Assembly (NCBI RefSeq): GCF_020740795.1
Contig: NC_067304.1
Location: forward strand, 4,330,056 to 4,394,055
Length of the DNA stretch: 64,000 bases
Reading direction: 5' to 3'
From: Apus apus
Lineage: Eukaryota; Chordata; Aves; Apodiformes; Apodidae
Shown here: positions 1 through 13,500 of the stretch, one piece after another
How positions within the stretch are numbered: position 1 is the first letter of the stretch
Layout: each line of letters begins with the position of its first letter
The notes under the pieces: generated by a model
Told to the model about the DNA's origin: nothing
Seen by the model: only the letters and a program-made list of their open reading frames with translations
Database searches by the model: none
Made by a program: the position numbers and the translations under genes

Positions 1-323
1 CGAGGTAGAGATGTTTGCCTTAATTTGGGGTTAATCAAGCAAGAATCATCTAAGAATGCCATGATGTGCTATTTCTCCTCTCCTAATACTCCCCAAAATA
101 AATGCAATACTCAGGAAACCAGAGACATTTCAGCCTGTGGAGCAGTAAAACTTCTGACTGACCCACCACCAACCTGTCCTTGAGGAAACTATTTCCATTT
201 TCTAACCACTATAATCCCTCATTCTCCTTCTATAAAGCTCCAGCTATTAGAGAGAGATGACAAGTTGGAAACCATTAGTTGGGTTGGATGCTCTGCAGCA
301 TTAATATACATCTGGGACCTGGA

Positions 324-526
324 CATAGAATCATAGAATCCTAAGGGTTGGAAGGGACCTCGAAAGATCATCTAGTCCAACCCCCCTGCCAGAGCAGGGT
401 CACCCAGAGCACATCACACAGGAACGTGTCCAGGCGGGTTTTGAATGTCTCCAGTGAAGAAGACTCCACAACCTCTCTGGGCAGCCTGTTCCAGTGCTCT
501 GTCACTCTCACAGTAAAAAAAAATTT
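324..526 (-). repeat. CR1 LINE 3' fragment next to a CNTN2 exon
   Basis: Reverse-complement CR1 3' end. It begins with the catagaatcatagaatc terminal motif, then ttggaagggacct, gatcatctagtccaac, and the cctctctgggcagcctgttccagtg block. It lies antisense to CNTN2 in the intron before the Ig6 exon, stopping about 35 bp short of the splice acceptor at 559-560. The rest of 1-323 is intron with nothing I recognise. Confidence 0.9.
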
Positions 527-560
527 GCAGCTAATAGCCCTCCCTGCTCTGCCTCTGCAG

Positions 561-3500
561 ATGCCACCAAGATCACATTGGCACCATCGAGTGCTGACAT
601 CAACGTCGGTGAAAACCTCACTCTACAATGTCACGCGTCCCACGATCCCACCATGGACCTGACCTTCACCTGGTCACTAGATGACTTCCCCATTGACTTC
701 GACAAGTCTGAGGGGCACTACCAGCGCGCCAGCCTGGTGAGTACAAAGGGCAACTACGTGCCCTCAAAAAGAGGCAGAAAAACTCACAACAGTGTCTTTG
801 TTTGCTGTTGGATGCTGGATTGTGATGGGGCATGTCCTAAAGCTCTCCCCACTGTCCTTCCTCTTCCTCATGCAGAAGGAAGCCATTGGGGACCTCAGCA
901 TCTTCAACGCCCAGCTGAAGCACGCGGGGCGGTACACGTGTACAGCCCAGACTGTTGTGGACAGTGCTTCCGAGTCAGCCACGCTGACTATCAGAGGTAA
1001 TTCCTTTGTTTAAAGGTCCCTTGCTCCTTACGAGGCCAAAGTAATGGCATGGTGCTTCCAACCTAACACCTGACCTGGGTGGGACAGCCTGATGAGGCCA
1101 AAACTGGAGGTGAAGCTTCCTAGCCCCCAGAAAAGAAAGGCCTGGTTTTAACTTATGACTCGCACAACATACAAGAGCAATAAACCTCCAAATCGTTCAC
1201 CTCAGTAACATGTCCATCTGTCTCCCACCATCCCAGGACCTCCAGGCCCCCCCGGGGGCGTGGTGGTGAGAGACATCAGTGACACCACTGTCCAACTGAG
1301 CTGGAGCAGAGGCTTTGATAACCACAGCCCCATTGCCAGGTACCTCATCGAGGCACGGACCCTCCTCTCCAGCAAATGGAAGCAAATGCGCACCAGTAAG
1401 TGTCTCGATGGCAGCAGCGGTGGCACGGCCTGGGCTGCCTGCAGGCCACCAGCTCCTGCACTGCCTGCCACTTGCTCTATTTGTTCTCCTCTCGTCCTGT
1501 TGGATTGTATAGATCCTGTAAATATTGAAGGCAACGCAGAGACAGCCCAGGTGGTGAACCTCATTCCTTGGATGGATTACGAGTTTCGCGTCTTGGCCAG
1601 TAACATTCTGGGGGTTGGGGAGCCCAGTTTACCCTCCAGCAAAATCCGCACCAAAGAAGCAGGTACGTGCAGATACACCCAGCAGTGGGGAGGGGAATCA
1701 GAGGTACCTCTGCCTTCATGCTGGAGGGGGGAAGGCTGGCTTGCAGAATGCCTTGGGCCCAAACAATCAGTCATCTCCTTCACTGCTCCTGGAGATGACA
1801 CCATCACAACATTTTCTGCCTTTTTGCCCATTTACGGGTCAAAGACAAAGCTGTCAGTTACCTTCACCTGCATTAGATACAATATATTAAACTATTATGA
1901 ATCCTAGCTTCAAATCCTGTACCTTCCAGGCAGTCATGCCTAGAAAGGGGAAAGAGTTCCATTATATCACAGAGCACAACTCTGAGAAGACAAGGTGAAT
2001 TTCCAAGGAAGGGGAAAGGTGTAAGAACAGCAGGAGAACTGCTCTCAACATAGCAAATGCAGATTAACTCCTGTCTGATAAAATCTCTCCTCTACATCCC
2101 TGCTTTTGAGCTTGATTCTTGTCCCCTCAGAGCCATGCTGCCTCCACATCAGGCACTAACCAATATTCCAGACCTGATTGTCACAAACACCTGAAATACT
2201 CACGACTGAAAATGCAGAAACCAGCTCTTTCCACCCGAGCTGTCTCAGCCTGGCTGCTGCCAGAGCGCGCAGTGTCTGCACTCATCTTCATCCCTCTGGT
2301 TTCCTTAACCCAACCTGTGCTGTCTGCTTTTGTTTGGGGATCCAACAGCACCTACTGTGGCACCATCTGGGCTGAGCGGAGGCGGAGGGGCTCCCAACGA
2401 GCTGATCATCAACTGGACGGTGAGTTGGCAGCCCAGCACCAGCCACGTGCTGGGCCAGGGCCAGGGGGAGCAGCACGTGCCATTTCCCTTGGGAAACGAG
2501 GGCTGCCCAGTCACCATTTCGGCGGGGGATTGTGGGTTAGGTTTCTTAGCTCAAAGTCTAAAAATGAAGGCAGGAAAATAGTTAATAAGAATATTTAGGT
2601 GGCAAAAGCTGGTTTCCTAGGGGAAAAAAATGTTTAAGCATATGCATCTGTCCATACTTTTTAGCATTAACAATAGCCTCCTACTGCCTGTATACTGAGG
2701 TAGAAGAATAATATTGAGCCAAACGCTGTGTTTGGGCCAGAGGTCTTGCTGAGCAAGGCTCCTCTCTCCTTCTGCCCCCCTTCCCAGCCCATGCTGCGGG
2801 ACTACCAGAACGGAGATGGCTTTGGCTACCTCTTGTCCTTCCGCAAGAAGGGCACGGAGGGGTGGCTGGCGGCGCGGGTGCCACACGCCGACTCGCTGCA
2901 CTACGTCTACCACAACGAGAGCATCGGGCCCTACACCCCCTTCGAGGTGAAGATCAGAGCTTACAACAGGAAAGGAGAGGGACCCGAGAGCCTCACCGCC
3001 ATCGTGTACTCTGCAGAGGAAGGTAGAGGGGGCTGTGGTGACCCTGAATCCACCCTGCTTCATCCAACCAACCAACGTGTCCTCAACCGCCTCCCCGCAG
3101 AGCTGTGTCTGTCTGGGAGCTCAATGACAGGACAGGTTCCCTTGACTGAAAGAGCAGCTGACAGTGATTTCAGAGTAACATTTATCTTCTACTTCAAATA
3201 CCCAGAGAGATGTTTCCCTAAGCCCAGCCATGACCCTACTCCAGAGCTTCAGAGCAGACCCAGATCCTCCCAGCTCACAGCTGTGATGCTGCTTGTCCTG
3301 CTAAGTCCCCGGATCCCTTCCCCTGGCTTTGCCCCACGCACACAGCACCAGCTGCCTGGCTGCACAGTAGCAGTGCTGCAGCAGAGCCCTTCGTTTCAGC
3401 AGGGCGCCCACGCTGCCCAGAGCATGGAAAACCATTTGATTCCCTTTTGTTGTCTTTTTCAGAACCAAAAGTGGCTCCTTTCAGAGTCCTGGCCAAGGCT

Positions 3501-5496
3501 GTTCTGTCCTCAGAAATGGATGTGTCCTGGGAGCCCGTTGAGCAGGGAGACATGACTGGAGTGCTGTTGGGCTACGAGGTACGAGCCTGCAGTGGGAATG
3601 AGAGACACTGAGATTGGAAAGCCCAGCAAGGAAAACTCCCCCAGGCTAAGTGAGGTGAAAGGAAACAGCACTTGGTTTCCAAAGATGGAGATTAATTAAC
3701 AGAGAGCATGAGGCTCTGATGGGGCCAACACTGCTGCTCTCAAGAGAACACCACTGTTCACAGGACAGACTAGAAAGAGGGAAACACCCTTATTTTTCTG
3801 CTTGCCTTTCCACACAGGCTGTAAAACCTTATTCCTGGGCACACACTGAGCAAAATGCACAGAAACAACTGCCCAAGGGTCTCCGGTGCTGGCTGTGGAT
3901 GGACTGTCTGGTATTTGCAGATGTCTCTACCCTTACTAAACCCATCATACCCGTTTCTATTCAGATCCGGTACTGGAAGGATGGTGACAAAGAGGAGGCA
4001 GCTGACAGGGTGAGGACAGCAGGGCTGGTCACATCAGCTCATGTCACAGGCCTCAACCCCAACACGAAGTACCACGTGTCAGTCAGAGCTTATAACCGGG
4101 CTGGGACTGGCCCCCCCAGCCTCTCTACCAACATCACGACAACGAAGCCACGTGAGTGAGCCCTGACCCCCCCCCCCACTTTGCACCCTGCAGTCCCCAG
4201 GGCTGCTGCTTCCTCCAGAGCATCCCCAGGGACCAGCTGACCCATGAACTTTTTTATCTTGGTGCTCTAACACCATTTTTAGCAGTCCATAAAGCAGTGC
4301 CCTGAATTTCCTCAGATCAGTTGTGGTCTGTGCATCGCTGATCTGAGGAGATCTGTGCTCAGAGACCTTCCCTTTAAAGCAACCACAGTGGAGCCACCAG
4401 CCCCATCAGCTTGTCACAGAGTCTCGGGAGACAGCTGTGACCAGCACAACCTTCTCATCAGCCCCTGATTTACTGCATCTCTGTCTTGTTTTGTATCTCT
4501 TAGCACCAAAGAGGCCACCTGGCAACATCTCCTGGACTTTTTCTGGGTCCACAGTCAGCATCAAGTGGGACCCAGTGGTGGCAAAGGCAGATGAGTCTGC
4601 AGTGACAGGGTACAAGGTATGGGCAGCACGTAGCTGGCCTTCTCTTATAACTGACCCAAAACAAACCACAGTGAACCTAAACTCGACCTTGTCTCTTCCA
4701 ACAGATGCTGTACAGGCAGGATTCCCACTCTGCTCCCACACTCTACCTGGCCAGCAAGAGCCGAATCGACATCCCCATCCCTGAAGACTTCACTCATGCC
4801 TTTGTACAGATCAGGGTGACAGGCCCTGGGGGGGATGGAGTCCCAGCAGAGGTTCACATCCTCCGAAACAGTGGTAGGTCCCTGCCTCTTCCTGCATGGG
4901 TGCTCCTCTACAGGGTGCTCCACAGAGCTCTGGAAAAGGAGCTCAGAGGGAGGAGGTCATTTGCAGGGCTACCTGCCTGTCCTTTGTTACCACTGTTCTT
5001 TGATGAGTAAAGGACTTAGCCAGGCCTCCTCCCCTCTCAGCCAACCCTTCCCCAGATCTGAGCAACGTTTCAGCCTGCTCTGTACCCAGCTTTCTGTCGT
5101 CTGCAGCTTGAGGCCCCACACAAGCCTAACCTGCACTCACTAGGAGTGAAATCCTGGAGCCCCAACACCAACTCCAGCAGGTTCCCTTGGTTCAGGGTGT
5201 AAGTACCCTGGGCCCACCTCTAAAGTCTTGCTTCAAACCCTGGGAGGCTCATCAGAGATAAAAGCAATGAGAGCACACAGAGCCCCACAATTAACACCTT
5301 CCCAACCCTCCCGACTCCTTCCACAAGAGGTCAAGTTGCGTCTGTGCCACAACCTTCTCACTGCTGCCCTGTTCCCTTTCCTTCAGGGACGAGTATGATG
5401 GTGGAAGACTCTGTGACGAGGCCAGTGCCACATGCTGTCATCATTACAACTAACTCTCTGGTCATGGTGGCCCTGATCAGCTACCTGGAGCTCTGA
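561..5496 (+). CDS. CNTN2: Contactin-2 (axonin-1/TAG-1), 3' half of the gene
   Basis: GPI-anchored Ig/fibronectin adhesion protein of axons and the juxtaparanodal axon-glia complex. I trace eleven coding exons with GT-AG borders and matching phases: 561-736, 876-996, 1237-1395, 1513-1662, 2349-2419, 2788-3022, 3463-3578, 3965-4151, 4504-4616, 4705-4873 and 5387-5496 (stop 5494-5496). The first two encode the sixth Ig domain (cysteines in LTLQCHAS and GRYTCTAQ). A Gly/Pro hinge ([10 protein letters not shown]) follows, then four FN3 domains with the usual W, YEF and YNRAGTGP-type landmarks. The last exon carries GTSMMVEDS and a hydrophobic tail ending YLEL, a GPI-attachment signal. Residue-level similarity to human CNTN2, recalled from memory, is high throughout and separates it from CNTN1 and CNTN3-6. 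Exons for the signal peptide and Ig1-5 lie upstream of the window. Introns are 88-686 bp, and I see no damage. Confidence 0.96.
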
Positions 5497-7190
5497 CAAC
5501 AGCCAGCACAGCAGGGGACTCCTGGACACGCTTCCTCCCACGCCAGCAAGGAGCTTGGCTGCTGCAACGTCAAGTTTGCTCCACAGCAGCCCTACAGAGA
5601 AAGGATTTGACAACATTGTTTTAAGGGTGGAAGAAGCAGCTTTTCTTTTTTGTTTGTTTGTTTGGGAAGAATTCAAGCTTTCATACAAGACATGGGTCTT
5701 TAACCAATTACAAGTTTTTTAAAAGAAACGAGTAAAACGAAGAAGAATTCCGTGTGAATTCTGACACCCAACTGCCCCACACACTGTATCCTGTAGGTTT
5801 TCTGCCTTACAAAGCCATGTACTAAAATAACCAGACTGCTAAACTTGACTTTGTTGGTTTTTTTAATATGTACTGTGAATTTTTGAGGTGTAAGGAGAGG
5901 GATGGGGACTGAGGATTTCACAGTGAGCAGCACGTTCCATGCCAATCCCAGTCACAGCCATCTCCAGCCAGTTATGGGACAGGACTGGGGGGTTTTCCCC
6001 CCATAATATGAGCCAAATTCTGCAGCAACCAGCCCAAGGAGATAAAGCCACAAGAGAGATTGATCTCTGCCCCATCCTGAAGACAAGTGAACACAAGAGT
6101 TTAGATTGTGAAAAGCTTTTTTATGACACCGGTGTTAACTTGCAACCCCAGCCTATTGTTTGTACCAACTATGAGGTGCAATGTTCAATGTTACCCATAT
6201 CCCACCTGGTTTGGGGTGTTTTTGTTGTAACTTTTGCTTCTTTCCTTTGTGCTTGGGGAGGAGAAGGGGTAAGCAAACAGGCGATACTTTTCCAGCATCC
6301 ACTAATTTGGAGAGACAGTTCTTCCCAGTAACAGAGATGTCAACATATCCAATTTCAACAGAGAGAGGGTCTCACAGGAGGAAGAAAAAGGAACAGTTCA
6401 TCATTTAACCAAGAACTGGAGACTCACAGAAGCCACCACTGGGGCAACAAGGAAAATCTGGACTCACTCAGATCCATCACCCTACACAAACAGCTCTGTC
6501 CAGCCAAAATACCAGTCCCAGCTTGGGACTGCAAGGCTGAGGCCCAACCAGTAAGTCTGGTCTTCAGGTCTCAGGATCATCCCATGGAAGGGCTGATACC
6601 CCTGAGAAGTCCAGGGACACTGAGGTGCACCATGAACTAAAATGGTTGAGAACAGACATTGCAAATTACAACCTCTCTGTCTCCCAGTAAAGCAATTACC
6701 CAAGTTAAGGAGAAGCTGGTTTACGTTCCTTGCTGGTTAGATCCCAAGCTTTTAGGAACCTTTACCTGCCTGTACCTTACTCTACCCCAGTGGACAATCC
6801 TGCTGGTCTGAGCAGCCTCAGCTCCACTGCCTGGCAAGGGGCTGCACTTGCAGGACTGGACAACAGGCACTGATGTGCAGCTTCTACACTAGATACCAAT
6901 TCCTTGCCCTTGCTCATCAATTCAAAACTACCACATCCAAGGCCTTAGTGAGCACTGGAGAGATTGCAAGCACCAGTCCCTGCCTTCCTGCACTTATACC
7001 TATTGTATATGTCCAGAATATCCCATCACAATTTTATCAGCATCTGGCCTCCCCTGGAAGCAAGGAGGTTCACACCCTGGGATGCAAACAGCAAGACTGG
7101 GGGCTCAGGAAGAAGGGCTCCTGTGTGTTTAGCAAACAAGAGAAATGTTTTAAGAAACAGGCAAAGAAAAATAAACTTCTTGAAAGAGTC
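5497..7190 (+). other. CNTN2: Probable CNTN2 3'UTR
   Basis: This follows the CNTN2 stop codon and has no conserved reading frame. It includes T-rich tracts (around 5640-5665). The first canonical AATAAA on this strand is at 7170-7175, so a 3'UTR of about 1.7 kb would end near 7190. A second AATAAA at 9932-9937 is a less likely alternative. The extent is inferred from the hexamers only. Confidence 0.45.
7170..7175 (+). promoter_or_regulatory. CNTN2: Candidate CNTN2 poly(A) signal
   Basis: AATAAA hexamer, the first downstream of the CNTN2 stop. A GT-rich downstream element is weak here, so usage is uncertain. Confidence 0.35.
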
Positions 7191-8574
7191 AAAATACTTA
7201 GAGCACAGCTGCAGCCAAAAGAAGGGGGACCTCACTGTTCCCATTATAATCCCTGGGATAAAGTGGGACAAGGAAGACAAGAGCTCCCACTGCCCCCGGC
7301 AGCAAAAGCAGGAACCATCATCCCTGGAGCCCATCCTGAGCCTCCTCCCTGTCCCTCTGCAGCTCCCCATGGATTACCCCTTCAGTCCCACCAGCAAGCT
7401 GAAACACTTCCTTCAGGGCTATGGCTAAATGCAAATTATATTTTTGTATTATTTATGTTCTTGAAGATTTTAAAGTATTTTTATTGCTGTTTGGAAGCTT
7501 TGTTTGGCAAAATATGTTCTGTTGTTCATTCAGCATTTTTGTTATCACCTCTGTCTTGTTGGGCCTTCAACCTTTCTCCCACCAAAGATGGGATGAAAGA
7601 AAAATTAGGAAATCAGTGTTAGCTCAAAAGAAAACAAATTAGGGCTTGGGCACCAGTTACCTGACTGATACACAGGACTGGTGGTGGCCAAAAGGACAAT
7701 ATGTAGGAGGCATAAAATAACTGAACCTTCAGAGCAGTGTGGGTGATGCCCACTGCAGCCCTGCAGGAGGATCAGCCTGGATCAGGAGAAGACCAAGCAG
7801 AAGCTGCAAAGTCAAACACTGTGCTTAGAGCCTTCACTGACCAGAGATGCAGGTGCTGGAGGCACCCAGATGATTCCCATCCAGAGGTGCACACCAGACA
7901 CCCGTGGGGCAGAGAATGGGCTTTGATGGACCCCACGTTGGGTGAACTCTGAGAAGAGAGCAAAGTGAAGTGAGGAACTCCTGTGAAACCCCAGGGCTGA
8001 GGGGCAGCACCAGCCTAGGTCTGACCAGGCAGGAGATGCAATGGCTGACAGCAACTTGATCTCAACAGATGCTTCCAAATGTGTCTGGCAACCTGTGGCT
8101 CTCTGGTGTATCCAGCTTCACAGTGTTGGAAAGGAAGACCCTCCACTGCTTGGTTAGACAGCATCTAAATGCTGCAGGGACACTGGGTTTTAAAAAGACA
8201 CCTGCAACGTTGCCCCAGAAGGGTGAATACATTTTCCATACATTTCTCTGTTAAACTAGATCATGGGCACATTTCATATAAGATAAAATGACACGAGTTG
8301 GCTTTCAAGTGTTCCAGTTATCTCTGCACTGCAAATGGGCTGAATATTCTCTGATTTGTAAAACTGATGGGACAGTATTTTCTAATGCCTCCAGGTGACA
8401 AGTAGATCTCCTCTAAAGTCAAATGTCTCCAGTCTGAAATCAAGCTACACCTCTTTTTTTGAAAACGTAAATCATGGCTGCACAGAGTTCCATCAGTCTG
8501 CATTTTAAATCAACACACTGCTGAGCTTTTGCAATGTTTTAAGGATTAAACAAAGAAGCCAAGAGGTGTGACCT

Positions 8575-8725
8575 GGTGATAACCACAACGGCCTTACAAC
8601 CACTTGTTCTAATCCCAGCTCTGACACTGACCCCATCTATGGTTCCAAGCCTTTATTTCACCACTCACTGCCTCAGTTTCCCTTCCTGGAAAGTGAGGCA
8701 CAAGCAGGTCACTGGGTATTTGCAG
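8575..8725 (+). repeat. MIR-like ancient SINE relic
   Basis: The run ctaatcccagctctgacactgacc, then actgcctcagtttccc, then a ggaaagtgaggca-like segment keeps the order of landmarks in the MIR/CORE-SINE core (CTCTGCCACT...GCCTCAGTTTCC...AAATGAGG). It is heavily diverged. The call rests on motif order only, with no alignment. Confidence 0.4.
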
Positions 8726-8960
8726 GTTCTTTGCAGTTTGAAAGTACCTGTGGATTCCCACAGCTGTGGGTTCCCTGCAGAGAACCAGGGTGGGCTCAAA
8801 CACCCAGCTGGGCACCAAGAACACTATATTATTATATGCAGCCAAGCCAGAGCCACCAACAGGAGAAAAAATGTGGAAGAAGCCTTCTGCAAAGCCAGTT
8901 AGAGCTTCCCAAACTACAACACAAGGGTTAAAAGGTGTTCAGAGCTGGGAGAGGAAACTT

Positions 8961-9062
8961 AGAATCACAGAATCATAGAGCAGTGAAGGTTGGAAGGGAC
9001 CTTAAAGATCACCAGGTTCCAACTCCCTGCATGGGCAGGGACACCTCCCACTAGACAGGGTT
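8961..9062 (-). repeat. CR1 LINE 3' fragment
   Basis: Reverse-complement CR1 end: agaatcacagaatcatagag, then ggttggaagggaccttaaagatcacc, then ctgcatgggcagggacacctcccactag. It is truncated after about 100 bp. It lies in the spacer between CNTN2 and TMEM81. Confidence 0.9.
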
Positions 9063-9491
9063 GACTTGGATTTCAACATCTTAACAGAGCTGACTGGCTT
9101 TCCAGGACTGCATTAAGTTGCAAATCAATTTCCTGTCTCATTAAGACTCCCCTGCGTTTCACTGCTCTGAGCATTTGCTTTAGAGATTAACTTACAGCCA
9201 TGAGTTAAGTGCCCTGGGTTTTGTTCTCAGCACCGTAATGGCTCAATAAGGAAAGTAATCTAATTTCACAGGGTCCATCTCGTCAGCAGTAAAACCAGCC
9301 TGACACGGGTGCTGTGAGGAGTGCACAGCCAGGGTGGGATGTTTTGAGCCTCCCAAATGAGAGGAGCTTTACAGAGCTGATTCATCCACGTTTAACTGAA
9401 AATGATCTTCTACCTGGCACGACTGAACCTGCACACTGAAGATTGTGCTTCTGGTTTTATGCTGCTGGGCTACCTGCAGCCCTCAGCTCTG

Positions 9492-9586
9492 TGGGTGTGA
9501 ATCAGACCAATGGGTGTGAATCAGACCAATGGGTTTGAATCAGACCTATGGGTTTGAATCAGACCTATGGGTTTGAATCAGATCTA
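9492..9586. repeat. Tandem repeat, five copies of 19 bp
   Basis: Five head-to-tail 19-bp units. Copies 1 and 2 are identical (tgggtgtgaatcagaccaa), copies 3 and 4 are identical with gggttt and accta variants, and copy 5 has one further change. The pairwise identity of neighbours points to stepwise slippage. It is intergenic. Confidence 0.9.
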
Positions 9587-10488
9587 TGAGTTGCTCACAT
9601 TTGCAGCAGGACAGATGAGATGTTGTGCCCTGAGTGGGAGACACTTGCATCTCTGCCCAAGGCATCAGCTGGGTAACACAGGCATCACATTCAGCTACTG
9701 CCTGGGGGTGTCTAAATCCCATCTGCTCTAACCCTGCAAAGATCAGCCCCCTGCAGAAGCCCTCTTCTGGGTTTCCATCCAGCTTCACTCACCCGAACAG
9801 GGCAGTTTTCTTCTCAGTAACTTTGTTCTACCTTATTTTTTTTTTAAGAAAACCAAATGGGAAACATTGTAAGCAAACCCTGCTCACTGCCACAGTGGTT
9901 ATTGATTGGCTACAGTAGCACACAGCTCATAAATAAAGATCTTCAGAGACTTTAGACAATTACTGGAGTCCAGGATACTTCTGTCCACCTTTAAATGCAA
10001 TTAGTACCTTGTTTGCTCAGGAGTCCCCCAGGCTCAGGGCTAGGTATTTTCCTGACTCCCAGTTGTATGTACCAACACAAACAAGGAGCCCAGGGAGATC
10101 CCATCCACGTGGAGCTGGATCCCCCTTAGCAAAAGTTAATGAAGACACAGTAAATTCAGTGGCTGGGAAACCTCTGGCTGGTTTTCCAATGACTAGGAAG
10201 TAATGCTAGAAAACTCCAAGTCAAAAATTCCATCCACCTTATTAGCAGAAAGGGTAACTGATTGTTGGAATAGCTTGCCAAAAAGCTTCATCATCAATCA
10301 CAGCCTTTAAACCAAGCCTGGGAGTCTGCCAGGAAAGATACCCACTAGCTCAGCCACAAAGCCAGCAGCCTTGCAAGGCTGACTTACATTATAAAAAATC
10401 ATTTCCTTCGTTGCAGGAAGCACTGCATGAAATCACCTCACCCGTGTTATGGCAGATTAATTCATCACAGTCCTTCCTTCTGGCCTTA

Positions 10489-10526
10489 AATATATATATA
10501 TATAAAAATTTTATATATATATATAC
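10489..10526. repeat. (TA)n microsatellite with palindromic centre
   Basis: An alternating TA run is interrupted by aaaaatttt, giving a near-perfect inverted repeat about 36 bp long that can form a hairpin or cruciform. It is intergenic. Confidence 0.85.
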
Positions 10527-10529
10527 CTA

Positions 10530-13500
10530 CTGTCTTCCTTCTACCTTTGGGAAGGATGTCAAGAGACCAGCAACTGTGTGTAGAACAGGCCTGGGGGTCT
10601 CCACTGGAGCCGAGATGAAGGCAGATACAGTCATGCTGGAGGGATGGGTGGAGGGAAGGGCAGAGGGATGGGTGGCTCTGGGCAGATCAGGGAGCCAGCC
10701 TGCACCACGGCCAGACACTGAGCAGCTCCTTCCCTTCCCAGCAGCTACAGGTTGAGGGAATCAAGGCATGTGGGTGCCATCTAACCCTGCCCAGCTCCTG
10801 GTCTCCAGATGCCAAACACAAAGGTCCCCAAGAGGCCGGGCTCAGCTGTGCTCAGCCCCCAGGCAGGCTCCTGCCCCATGCTCTGCAGAGCTGCAGGGCA
10901 GGCCACTCATCAGCAGGGCCCTAATTAGCTCAGGGATTTATGCTGCAACGGGGCTTTGTAAAGGGGAGGGCAGCATCATTAAAGACAGCAGCAGGGAGCA
11001 GCCAAGGCTGAGATGAATCCCTCCCCAGGCCATCCCCCACAAGGGCACTTCTGCTTTCTCAAGAGCCATCATTAAAGGCTGCTGCAGATGATATAACTCA
11101 AGGAGACAAATGTCTGCTCAGTGACAAACAGGAGGGTCCTACGGGAAAGGCACTGACAGCCCTGTGGGGAGAGCAACCAGCAAGCTGTGCTGCAGGGGCT
11201 GGGGCAGCTCCCGTGCCCAGCAGCCCCAGAACCGCCCAGCACCAGAACCCCAGGAGAGCTCACCTGCCCTGAAGAACAAAAACCAGGCTCATCTAGGAGT
11301 GCCAGTGTCTTTCCAGCAAAGGCTCCTACACAGCTTTCAGGCTGTAACCAGTCTGAGTCCAGCCCTTGCTGTGGTATTTTGGCAGGCCTGGTGATCAGGG
11401 GTGATGAAAGATTCTGCCTCGGGGAGATAAACAAGAGCAGCTTTTTGAAATGTAAGGGGCCCAGAAGAAGCAAAGGACAGAGGGTGCTGGTTGGAGAGAA
11501 CACAGGAAGCTGCAGCAGAGGGAAGTCAGATTAGGTTTGTAGCATCAGCAGAGCCTGCTTCATCCTTGGGAAACTGCTGGAGGAAACTCCAAGCAAGAGG
11601 AACCGCTTGAAAATGATGGTTCTTCTCTCCTTTTGGGACCAAAACAAGGTACACGTACATCACCTGGGAGTAAATCTTCAAAGACAAGATATCTAAGATG
11701 GTTCGTCACACTCTAAAGGTGCTTCATACACAGCATTTTCATAAAAGTCCTACTCAAAAAATAAGGAGTTGATTTCTCTCCCTCTGTGGACAGCAGGGTG
11801 CAAAACCAAATCAACACTTACATTGCCAGGGCCACGGGGGGACAGCATCTTAAGAGCTTTGTGCAAATCTTTGCTACAGTTGGGTTTGTTTCGTAATATC
11901 CTCTATTATTTGCTTCTGTCTTATGATTTCGGGCTTTTACTACCTACCACAACAGCCTGATTTTCCATAGAACTCAGCAAGTAATGCCTGAAAAGATCTA
12001 AAACCTTATTTTGCTGCCTAAAAAGAATTTGTCCCTTTTTGGCACTCAGTAGATGTTCAGCAGTATTGATTTATTGACCTGCACCAAAGCCAAAGGTAAA
12101 ACTTTTGCTCAAGAAGAAGAAACCTCCAACCAGTCAAAACAATGAGTATTTTATATGCTGCTAAATCATTTTGGTCTAAAAGTTCTGATTAAATTCAATC
12201 CTGGTGTTGCCATTTATTCTTTCAGGACAACAACAGCAACAAACTAATTATCATCAAAACTAAATACCTTCAAAAACCCTCTGATTCTGGTCTATATCTG
12301 ACTCAGCATAGACTAATTTAGAGTTCACTACAACACTCCTGATCAGGGTTAGTGCTACAAAAGTGAATTTGCTCTTCTATGCTCAGCCTGAGATGATGCA
12401 TGAACTAAACCTCCAGTGCTCAGAGGGCTTGAGCAGAATCTGTGGCTTTGTACACGAGTTCCACAAGGCTCAGGCAGCACCACCAGAGACAGGCAGCAAA
12501 GGCACATGTTCAGGGAGTGTTCTGCGGGAGAAGCAGCTGCAGTTTCTTAGAGAAAATGCGTCAGAACCACGGTCAGTGCTCTTTTGGAAAACGCTCTGAA
12601 ACATCAGCCTAGGAGAGAGGTTTTACAAAACCAAAGGTCATGACAGAGAATTCCTGCGCCTCTAGTTGTTTCCTTTACCCTGTGTGAGGCTTAGGGAATG
12701 CCTGGAGTAAACGAGATACTGAATAAATGGCCCACAGGGGGAGGAAAAGCAGCAAGGTGAGAGGCAGCAGAGAGTGGGAAAGGAGGGAACAGGAAGGGAA
12801 CAGCCCCTGATACAGCTCGATACAACCCGGCAGAGCCTGGAGCTGCTGCAGGGACCAGTGAAAGAATTAACAGATCAACGTGCAGAGGATGGAAGAGCCC
12901 AACAGCCCCATCTCCAAAAGCAGCATATGGGGTTTGTTTTCCTCTTTGCTGCCATTCAAGTTCCAGCAGTTCAGGCAATCTAGTTATTCAATTTAGATAA
13001 GCTTCAGCAGCTAACAGCAATTTAAACAGCTGCCTGTGCCTCACCACCCTGTTATTCCCTCCTTCTTTCCAAGTGCTAATGCCATTAGCAAATTGACTTC
13101 CTCCCTCACACAATCTGTCTGGCTTTAGTGTGTACAATACTAATTGCTTCCTAGTACTCAGAACCATCAGCAGGCAGCAGAAGTTTGTACCACAAAAAAA
13201 AAACCCTCCAGCTGGAAACTGGCAGCAGGCAGGGTTTGTGTGTAGTCCCTGCCATCCTCTCCTCCAGGTGAGGCAGACAAAATGGGCAGGGGTGGGGAAA
13301 AGAAGCTTAGGAACCATATTACCAACTTGGAGCAAGAAAGAGACACCTCTTTGCTGCAGTTATGTTGGGAAGAACATGGACAGATGTGCAGGGAAGAACA
13401 GGGAAGACATGCAGATCACAGGAAACGACAAGAAGAAATACAGGGATGGGGAGGGTTTGCTGTTTTGAAGGGTTCTTGCTTCATCTGCTTTCCCTGACCT

